From Prosopocoilus inquinatus (lineage: Eukaryota; Arthropoda; Insecta; Coleoptera; Lucanidae), in contig CM069877.1 in assembly GCA_036172665.1 (NCBI GenBank), positions 12,048,501-12,112,500 on the forward strand: 64,000 nt of DNA, written 5' to 3'. A model generated the notes under the pieces. That model was not told the origin of the DNA and made no database searches. It saw only the letters and a program-made list of their open reading frames with translations. A program made the position numbers and the translations under genes. Position 1 is the stretch's first letter, and each line of letters opens with the position of its first letter. Of this stretch, positions 56,111-64,000 are shown piece by piece.

Positions 56111-56677
56111 CAAAAAAAATTACTCCCATTAATTATTTCTTCCGAGACTTCTAATTGCAAGTATGTTTCGCCTGCGCTAAATTATATTTTTTTCACAGAA
56201 CCTTGTTGCTTTTGCTAAACGTTAACTTTTATATTATTAATGAACAAAGTTGTGCATTCAATTTTCTTAAAAATTTTAACCTTTTATTTCGATTTTTTTT
56301 TTTGTTACTATCAGATTTTATTTTATGTTGTAGTTTTTCTTTTACTTTTGGATCCTCTGTTGCTTTAAATTTTCTTATACATATTTAACTTTTGAATGCT
56401 CCGTTATTTTTAAATTCTCTCATCTCTTGTTTTTGTATTATTATGGATTCTAAAATTTTTAAAAATTTTTAAACCAATTGAGAATTTTCTTTCTATTATT
56501 TTTCAGTAATCCATTAAAATTGAGTTTTCTGTTAGTACTGAATAAGGACTTACAAAACTATTGCCAATTATTATTTTAGGTACCTATTTCTTTATTTTTT
56601 ATTTATTTTTAATATTTTATTTTAAAATTGTGTATTAACAGTGACTTTCATCAAAAAAATATGTACTTTTATGTACT
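56111..56677. other. No gene; T-rich DNA
   Basis: T-rich low-complexity sequence with short frames but no recognisable product. Confidence 0.4.
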
Positions 56678-56845
56678 TTTAATAATAATAATAATAATAA
56701 TAATTATTATTATTATTATTATGTTTATTTGATCATTACCAGAAAAATACAAAACAAAAAGTAAACGTAAAAATAAAAATAATACAGTAACGATCACTTT
56801 GCTACAAAAAATGTATTTTTACGTAAATAGTGACTGAATCCGAAG
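56678..56845 (-). mobile_element. Possible 3' end of a LINE with (TAA)n/(TTA)n tail
   Basis: A (TAA)n run followed by a (TTA)n run and ATGTTTATTTGATCATTACC resembles the 3'-tail junctions at 17303 (LINE A) and 13214. Only a 3' stub would be present, in minus orientation. The (TAA)n(TTA)n block itself is a perfect short palindrome. Confidence 0.4.
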
Positions 56846-56847
56846 CC

Positions 56848-57014
56848 TGGAATTCTTATTGTTGAGCTCATTGATTGCGCCCCCTTGCGGTCAACTCAGA
56901 TACTTAAAAATACTTTCGCTGAATTCCTCTTGGTCAATTTGTCTATAATTTTGTTTCTCCTGAAGGTATAGCTACATATCGTCGATCGTCACCCGCATTG
57001 AGACACCCAGTATA
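56848..57014 (-). repeat. Dispersed repeat (GGGTGTCTCAATAT family), copy 3, inverted
   Basis: It contains TTGATTGCGCCCCCTTGCGG followed by TCAACTCAGATACTTAAAAA and ends CATTGAGACACCCAGTATA, the complement of the family head. Confidence 0.65.
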
Positions 57015-57268
57015 TGCATACAGTTGTCCTAACAGCGTGTTCTCGGGCAATAACTCGAAAACATCAGAAGATAAGATACTTTTAAATTGTAGAGATCTGC
57101 GACACAAAATTATTTTCATCTGCCCACACAGGATGAATCAAAACAGTGGTGCTGGTTGTAACTTTTTTATTTCAAGCGGCAATGATGTAAAATTTGGATC
57201 GCCCATAAATAAAATTCAATAGTTTCCGAGATAATCCCCGAGAACACACTGCTTGGAATACCCTGTAT
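57009..57268. mobile_element. Short foldback-A derivative
   Basis: The left part has CCTAACAGCGTGTTCTCGGG and the right part CCCCGAGAACACACTGCTTG followed by GAATACCCTGTATA, complementary to each other and similar to FB-A ends. The interior keeps the GGATGAATCAAAACAGTGGT block but most of the FB-A arms are missing. Confidence 0.65.
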
Positions 57269-57479
57269 AAATGACAACTTGCAATATGAAAACAGGACAG
57301 GAATAGAAGCAGCAGAGATTTCAATGCAAGCACAGACTGCGAACGCGACCCAAACGTTTTTTTTTTTTTTTCTATTTCCATTCTAGTTTCGTTACGTATT
57401 TCAAAGTTCAAAACAAAACAAGTTCCCTGTTAAGCGTTAATAATGAATTATTGCTTATGCAGCGAGGTAATTAGCGTGA

Positions 57480-57900
57480 TTGATGTACAGCGCAGCGATT
57501 TAAAATGCAGACGAGGGCGTCGTCTATTATTTAAGTAGGCCACGGAGAGACGTCAAGTCAAGTACACTCTCGTTATCCTTCTCGCATAAGATCATCACCA
57601 AATACGTCGTCTTCGTGTCGTGTGGTTCACTTTCCTTTCGTCTCTGGCTATTGTTTAGTTACGTGGCCGGCGATTTTTTCCATTGGTCGCGCTGAGGTCA
57701 TCCGCGGTCTTGACCATAAATGGAAAGCCATCGCCGCCGCCTTTGGTTCGTATCTGTTTACTGTTTACAGTCTCCGATCGTTCGAGACTGTTCTATTATG
57801 CGCGTTGCGTGCATGTACATACGAACAACCTACGTGCAGGACATGAAACACGATGTAAACTCACTTTTCCGATTCGGCGAACAAAATAAACAAGGAAATC
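57480..57900 (+). promoter_or_regulatory. Candidate promoter/first exon (GC-richer island)
   Basis: Repeat-free, GC-richer DNA follows a TATA-like TATTTAAG at 57528-57535. An initiator-like TCAAGT lies about 20-25 bp downstream. Three short frames overlap at 57622-57923 but none shows a known domain. It could be an alternative promoter of the host gene, a separate small gene, or an LTR; no matched ends were found. Confidence 0.3.
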
Positions 57901-59620
57901 GCGTTGCTTCATCCATTCTTTGAAAAAGTTGAAACTAAATTGCTGAATTGTCTATATGTGGAACTGATTTGTCAATCAATTCGATATATAGAGCAATCAA
58001 TGCTCTTACATCGCCGCGCCGTACAGTGGGAAGAACTTACGGTTCTGCCGGCCAAAAATCGATTTTTAAAGGTTTTCTTTATAAATATTTTTTCTGCCTG
58101 TATTAAAGATGAAGATTTAGAGGTTATAAATTCAAAAGAGGACTCTTCTAGGTGCTTCTATTTTCAACTTGCGCGATGTTAAACTTTAAGAACTGTTAAC
58201 AATCTGACAAAGTAATATTTTATACTATTTCTCCTTTCCATATTGTAAGCACCTTTGCTTAATAAACAACTACATATGTATGTTTCTAGAACCTATAAGG
58301 GATTACAAACAAAATAAACTTAAAATAAATAATATTTGTTTATACGCGACAAAGATATAGTTACTTAAAAATACGTATAATTAACACAGGTTTCTTAAGA
58401 TTTAACAAGTCATAAACTAAAACCACTACATTTCACGATTTCAATATTATTATATTATTATTGCTTAGTATTTATTCTTTTAGTAAACAAAAAATCATAA
58501 CCGTCTAAAGCCGTTTCCAGAAGTAGTAAAACTTTAAAGAAGAAAGCACCTCTTACTATTAAGAAATGGCGAATGACGAATGTTTTATTTTTACTAATAA
58601 TGTTTTGGTTTTTAATTGTATTTATACATTAATAACTAGTAAAATGGACAGAAACTTTATAAATTTATTCGTGGTTTGTGTAACATTGTTTTCCAGAATT
58701 CATATACAGGATGTGTCACGGTTGTGTATTTTCAAACTAATTTTTTTATTTTGAGGAACAGAGTAAAACTTTCTTAAGAAAAGTTGAATTGAATCTTAAA
58801 AGCTACAACCTGGAGAACTTTAATGACCTCGATCTTCAATTCTTTTGAAGCGGCACACCTTCTTCGATTTCTTTAAACAGCTTAATGAATTTTTTTTTGG
58901 CGGATTTTAATAGACATTTGTAATATAATTTCGTAAAATTTTGTAAATCCCTGATAATTACAAGAAATATACAAAAAATATATTGCGGTACGGTAGACCA
59001 ATAATATCATATAAAATATTTTCATATTTTTACTTTTTTTCACAAATAATGTTCATTTTTTAGAGAAGCAAAGATATGTAAGCATTTCCGTGCTGCCGCA
59101 ACGTAACAGTTTCTCGCATTTCTTCTAAAAATTTGACCACACTTTCCACAATATTAAATACAGATGCCAAATGTTAAAATGTTTAAAAAAATTAAAGAAT
59201 ACGTGATCCTTTCGAAACAATTTAAGATGTAGCTCATAGGATTTCCTAGGATTAAATGAGAAAGTTATTTTGATATTAAGTGAAAATTTATTTACTTTTT
59301 ATTTTTTACTTTTTTATCTTTTCTAAAAAAATCAGTACTATTGACGTTTACAACTAACAATTATCGCATATTTAATTTTTGACTTAAATTCACGCATACA
59401 AATATAATTGTGTACATGTGAAAACGGTGCGAAATAGCAAATTTTGAAAAGTCCTAATTTTTCTGCATACGGAGGGGTTACTAGTAACATAATAATTTTC
59501 TTCTCTGACTGTTGGTAGACATAACGAGAAAGAAAACACCTGTTGGTCGCTATCCGCATAAAAGTTATAGATTTTTGGTCACCAAAATTACGTCTTTCTC
59601 CCACCGTGCGCCGGTTACTC
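57901..59620. other. No supported gene
   Basis: A 92-codon frame at 57904-58182 follows the GC-rich island, with no recognised family. Beyond it is AT-rich DNA with one ATACAGGATGTGTCACGGTT head (58702), of the element-end class. Confidence 0.35.
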
Positions 59621-59850
59621 TATACAGGGTATTTGACTTAAGGCGGCTTTCTTCAAATGTCTCATAGTTACTCATTTTACAAAAAAAAACATCTCAAATG
59701 AAAGTCACTTGGCTCCATGTGGAGCATATTTTAAAATTAGTTTGGTGTATACAGAATGTTCCGTTTGGTCTGGGCGTTATGTCATTTCGTTGTTTTAAAT
59801 GGAACACCCTATATATTTTCGCATTTTCGGATTCCGAACTGAATTTTAAC
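59620..59850 (+). repeat. Dispersed repeat of the ACAGGxTGT class, copy 2
   Basis: It starts TATACAGGGTATTTGACTTA followed by AGGCGGC and matches 12108-12330. It contains GTTCCGTTTGGTCTGGGCGT and TTTAAATGGAACACCCTATA. Confidence 0.6.
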
Positions 59851-60240
59851 GTGACTTTGTGTACCATACATAGGGTCTAATCTAAACCGCTTTTGCGTTA
59901 TTCAACTTTTTTACAGAAAAAATATCGCTGTTGCAGTATCTCAAACAAATGCAAATATCTTCCGAACAAATGACGTTAGGGACTTGTGGTTTTCTTGCAA
60001 AAGTTTCGTATTGAAACGCTTTTTCAGTTACACTGTCAAAAAAGAATCCAGGTAACATAAGTTCTTAATAATTAATAGACTTGACAATATTTAAACTACG
60101 ATAATTATTTTTGTAATGGAATGCCATATACCATTTATTTAATTTCTCTTTCTCAAAGACATCGGTTTGTCGATATCTGTCGTTAACAGTTTTCTCAGTA
60201 CACATTTAATGTTTCTTTACGATTTTTAAAAGTACACGAA
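59851..60240. other. No supported gene
   Basis: AT-rich DNA with no recognisable motif upstream of LINE C. Confidence 0.4.
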
Positions 60241-60244
60241 ATAT

Positions 60245-61990
60245 TTGTATTCATACAATATTCTGAAGTTTATTAATTTTTATGTAAGGAACGTGTTAGA
60301 AAATCAGACAGGAGCTCTTGTCAGAACGGCCGCTCAAAACGATAAAACGGAATTTTGCAAATTAACGCGAATAGGAAATTATTTACGCAGTCAAAAACTA
60401 CTTCAAAGCTCGTTAAAATTTTTTGCAAAACAAAAAATTCGCACCGTATTGAACCCAGCCTATGATAGACTAGACTAGGATATTAACGCAAGGATAATAA
60501 TAAAAGAAATACTTTCTCCTCTCACATATGTGATTAACAAATCTTTAATACACGAATACTTTCCGGACCAATTAAAAATATCTGTCATAGTGCCCGTTTA
60601 AAGGCAGTGCAAAACAAATAGAGAATTATAGACCTCTCGCACTACAATCAGTTTTCTCGAAAATATTCGAAAACATCTATAATATCAGAATTAAGGATTT
60701 TCTAACTAGGAATAATATCATCACAAAAAAACAACATGGTTTCCGAACTGGAAGGAGCACAAATACGGCTATATTCCAATTCTTAGAGGGCATACACGAT
60801 GCGTTGAACGAAGACAACCTGGCTTTTGGAGTCTTTTATGATATGACTAAAGCCTTCGATTGTGTAAATCTGGATTTAATTACGGTATTCGAGGATGTGC
60901 TCACGACTGGCTAAAAACGTATCTACAGGAACGAAGACAAACGATAAAAACAAGTGAAACAAGGATTACCTCAAGGCTCCACCCTAGGACCAACACTGTT
61001 TACTTTGTACCTAAATGATCTTCCTAACAGGGTAGATGCAATAAATTTAACACTTTATGCAGACGACTGTTCGGCCTTAATAACTAATAACTTACATAGT
61101 GATATCGTTGCTAATACTAATAAATTGAATCGGCAAATCAGTGAGTGGTGCACTACTAATAATTTAAAGTTAAATGATACAAACACTTCCTCCTTCATGT
61201 GTTTTAAAACTAAAAATAAGAGTCGATTTAAATTAGAGACTCCTCTAATCTGGTGTAACAAAAAAAGTTTAAAACCAATTGACACTGTCAAGTTCCTTGG
61301 CCTAACTTTAACTGACACTCTGTCGGGGACTACTCATATAGACACTTTACGAAATAGACTCTCTAGAGTATGCTATGTTCTAAGGCGACTGAGACAACAA
61401 GTGTGTGACTTCACAATGAAAAACGTTTACTACGGCTATTTTCAAGCTTTCACTTTGCTTTATGGTTTAATGTTTTGGGGAAACGCGCCACAAGCAACCA
61501 GATTCTGAAACTACAAAAACGTGCTTTGCGAATAATGACAAAAAGTGACACTGGTACACATTGTATACCTTTATTTAAGGCTTTAAAAATTCTAACCTTA
61601 CCATGCTTATACATATATTCCTGCTGTATCTTCGTGAAAGAAAACATGTCAATCTTTATAAAAAATGCTGATATACATAGTCACAATGTAAGAACATCTG
61701 AAAACTTATGTGTTCCTAAACTGAGACTAGACTTATACAGAAAGAGTCCCAAATGTATGAGTATCAAACTGTACAATGCCTTACCATCAGAAATTCGAAA
61801 AATCACACTGTTGAGTCGTTTTAAAATTGCTTTAAAATGTTATTTAATAGAAAACAGCTGTTATGACGTAGATTCGTATTTAGCATTGCGGTGAATCCTA
61901 TTGTAAATGCCAAATCATTTCATTGTATGTTCTGACCTGACATGTATTTTTTTTAAGTCGAAGAAAATTATTACTATTGTTATTATTAAA
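60245..61990 (+). pseudogene. LINE C: jockey/CR1-group retrotransposon, 5'-truncated, many frameshifts
   Basis: From about 60560, fragments in changing frames give IENYRPLALQSVFSKIFENI, KQHGFRTGRSTNTAIFQFLE, then FGVFYDMTKAFDCVN (motif A, 60825-60870). A frame from 60954 gives GLPQGSTLGPTLFTLYLNDL, then LTLYADDCSA with an intact YADD (61056-61067), WCTTNNLKLN, and FLGLTLTDTLSG. After a frame change at 61500, ILKLQKRALRIMT and a C-terminal domain run to the stop near 61893. The 60245-60478 frame probably belongs to the EN-RT linker. No endonuclease is seen. At least three frameshifts or stops make it inactive. A TTATTACTATTGTTATTATT stretch near 61970 may be the 3' tail. Confidence 0.88.
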
Positions 61991-62440
61991 AATGACAGTT
62001 TTTCCTATTAATTATAAAAAATAAACTCAACAAAGTATATGTTTTTGAAAACAGAAAAAAAAAATCTTTGTTTAATGAAGGCATTGCCTACTATGATTTT
62101 CATTTAAAAAAAAAAAAAAACATAACTTTATGTTATATCTCGAAAATTTAAGTAAATATTAAAAAATCAACTACACCACTGATTGATTTGTATTCCAAAA
62201 AGTGTCCCAATAATGTTCAAGCAGTTTTTTAATATCTCTAGAAATAAACGAGATATGGCTGAAGAACGAAAAGTCAAAAATGGCAATTTTTGCCTATAAC
62301 TTGAAAACAAAAAGAAGATAGCCAATATTTGTTTACACTATTGACTTAATCTCGAAAAAAGAAATTAAGACTTGGCCACCCAGTGGTTTTTTTCTATCTC
62401 TTATAGTTACGGAGATGCCCATAAGAGACATCGAAATTAA
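61991..62440. other. No supported gene
   Basis: AT-rich DNA. GTTATATCTCGAAAATTTAA and similar stretches resemble repeat consensus pieces but cannot be assigned. Confidence 0.35.
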
Positions 62441-62640
62441 TCCACCCTGTACATTATTCTTGTATAAAAAAGGCGCCGTAAATTGTTTAGCCCGTGGCGC
62501 CAGAAGCCCTAGATCCGGCCCTGCTGGCGAGTGTTCAGAGCGCCATCTTTCGTGGTCGAATAAGAAATTTATCATTATGTCAGACTTACGTCAAATTACC
62601 GTCAGATATTTTGGAAGCGCCATCTTTTAGTCATCGAAAA
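62440..62640. repeat. Dispersed repeat with two GCGCCATCT sites
   Basis: An ATCCACCCTGTACATT stretch (62440) looks like an element end. A GC-rich block follows (GTTTAGCCCGTGGCGCC). GCGCCATCTTT occurs at 62539 and again near 62618, in a partial duplication of about 78 bp. The motif is the complement of the AGATGGCGC core seen at 24.8 kb. Confidence 0.45.
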
Positions 62641-63056
62641 TATTTCTTTTGCACACAAGCGGTAGAGGTAGTTGTAGTTGCAAGCTATAGCACGAATTTC
62701 CTCCAGTGTTACGAGTATTGTATACTGTATGTAGGTACAGCTATAATAATGAATGTTTTTTTTACGATTTATTCGAGGCCAAACGAATAATTACTGCATG
62801 AAATGTGCATTACATAAGAACGCAATATTATATTTTATCCTCCAGAAATCATCTGTAAATACTCAAGTGCTGCAACCTTCAAATTTCATCCATATCTCGT
62901 CATTTTAATTTGAAATTAAATTAATTACACGTCGACCAAATTAGATGATTATTGATGATTTTGCACAACTTTAAAAAATTTGAAAACGTCAAAAGATCAT
63001 GGCGTTTTCACTTCACAGAGCGGATGACATCATCGCCTTTTATACACGTTCGCCTT
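62641..63056. other. No supported gene
   Basis: Mostly unique AT-rich sequence with no coding or repeat signal that I can name. Confidence 0.35.
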
Positions 63057-63081
63057 TGTGTGTGTGTGTGTGTGTGTGTGT
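63057..63081. repeat. (GT)n microsatellite
   Basis: About 12 uninterrupted GT units. Confidence 0.95.
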
Positions 63082-63089
63082 ACAAGTCA

Positions 63090-63800
63090 ACCTGGTTGTT
63101 TAGTTAGTTATGCATAACCAGTTTTGTTGCCGGCCGTACATACCTGTTTACAGGTATTCCTCATCTCGTGAATTTTTTCCACGTCATCCGGCCGCGAATT
63201 TTCGCGTTACGTAAACCAGAACGCCCGCCGCCCGTCTCCGCGCACCGCACTGTTCGCCATCTCACATAGTTTTAATATTATTGGGGGCGACAAAAAAAAA
63301 AAAAAAGTAACGGGTTTCTAGCTCGCATTGCAAATGTTTTTGAAAGGCGATTGTTTACAATTTACAAAGCGAGAAAGAGGTGTGGAGAGACAAAGAGATG
63401 ATGGTCACGTAAAAAGAAATTATTTCGTCAGAGAAAGCGCGAGATAATATGAAGAGAGCAGGAAGAAGTTAGTTTCGCGAAGTTTCTGTTGTTGCCTTTC
63501 GGCTTGTAAATGAACCAGAAACTGAGCGAATGCAAATTAAATTTATGCGTGATTTCTACAGTGTGATCAAAAACGATACATTGGAACTTCCGTAATACGA
63601 ACAATTAATAAATGTAAAGCGACATTCGAATTGGCGAATTGTTCGCGGATTATTAAATAAACTTTTTTCACTCCTAACGAAGCTATAAATCTCAAGCGAA
63701 ACGTTGAGTGCATTTCCAATCATAATTCTGTCTGGTTTAAGATTAAAATATTATATTAGATAATCGTAAATGAGATGCTGAATTTGTTAAAATCATGTGT
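63090..63800. other. GC-richer, repeat-poor stretch (possible regulatory region)
   Basis: 63120-63270 is unusually GC-rich for this window (GCCCGCCGCCCGTCTCCGCG) and free of recognisable repeats; 63340-63500 is purine-rich. It could be an alternative promoter or conserved intronic element. No exon can be argued. Confidence 0.3.
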
Positions 63801-64000
63801 ACAGGGTGATTTATTAGCTCGCGGCCAAACTTCACCATATGAAAGCTCATGTAATTTTAAGAAAGAAAAAAAATCATTTGGATGTACAGGGTGTTCACAA
63901 GCCGACGCTACAGTGGCTAACTTCTTTATTTGCATTTTTACGAAGTAACTTGAATTAGGAAAGTTCCAGGATCTATCCTGTTCTATTTTCAATTGTTTTC
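63800..64000 (+). mobile_element. ACAGGGTG-headed repeats running off the window, including a second FB-E copy
   Basis: A TGTACAGGGTGATTTATTAG head is at 63799. At 63893 TACAGGGTGTTCACAAGCCG begins a copy of the FB-E left arm (compare 37199-37300: ACTAACTTTCTTATTTG, GAAGTAA, AATTAGAAAAGTTTT), cut by the window edge. Confidence 0.6.

Noticed and set aside
61055..61318. Minus-strand 87-codon frame within LINE C
   Set aside because: It is antisense to clear RT motifs including YADD.

Overview
The window looks like AT-rich nuclear DNA of an insect. I infer an insect, plausibly a beetle, from the jockey-like LINEs, the mariner and Penelope-like fragments, the short 62-nt intron with GTAAGT/TTGCAG borders, and the abundance of repeats that begin TATACAGGGTGT. 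The species cannot be read from the sequence. Only one host protein-coding gene can be supported with confidence; almost everything else is mobile or tandemly repeated DNA, often nested.

Layout. 0.2-3.5 kb: decayed DNA transposons (a DDD transposase scrap between inverted arms, a YqaJ-exonuclease remnant, a TA-flanked TIR element). 4.8-7.7 kb: small MITEs, including a clean TTA-flanked PIF/Harbinger-type element, and an LTR fragment. 8.7-11.1 kb: a Penelope-like element (RT plus GIY-YIG) on the minus strand, joined in frame to the N-terminus of a mariner transposase. 12.65-12.98 kb: a solo LTR with a 4-bp target duplication. 13.77-15.1 kb: a foldback element. 16.3-19.7 kb: a LINE with a twin-priming inversion, abutted by a second, jockey-like LINE. 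20-26 kb: tandem repeats, short IR elements and a tandem array carrying AGATGGCGCC-type sites. 26.5-42.3 kb: a train of large palindromic (foldback) elements, the largest 4.1 kb, nearly all bounded by TATACAGGG.

42.4-47.0 kb holds the host gene: a 5' UTR, a 4,065-nt first coding exon, a 62-nt intron and a 149-nt second exon ending within a CxCxxCxCG motif. That motif resembles the N-terminal cysteine motif of SAXO/FAM154 and MAP6-type microtubule-associated proteins. The protein is Ser/Thr-rich, then has about 14 copies of a TEYVIIDGVRTP-like unit, then an 11-residue GPDGKPKRPGD-type array. The rest of the gene lies to the right, so 47.0-64.0 kb is probably intron, wholly or largely. That stretch holds a ~140-bp satellite derived from an arm of the 4.1-kb palindrome, a 363-bp tandem repeat with hairpins, a TGACATCTGTCA-rich array, another LINE (60.2-62 kb), and two GC-richer low-repeat islands (57.5-57.9 and 63.1-63.5 kb) that could be promoters or first exons.

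No new enzymatic system is visible. The most unusual content is the foldback family, whose terminal motif recurs at the head of its internal tandem units, and the repeat-built protein.
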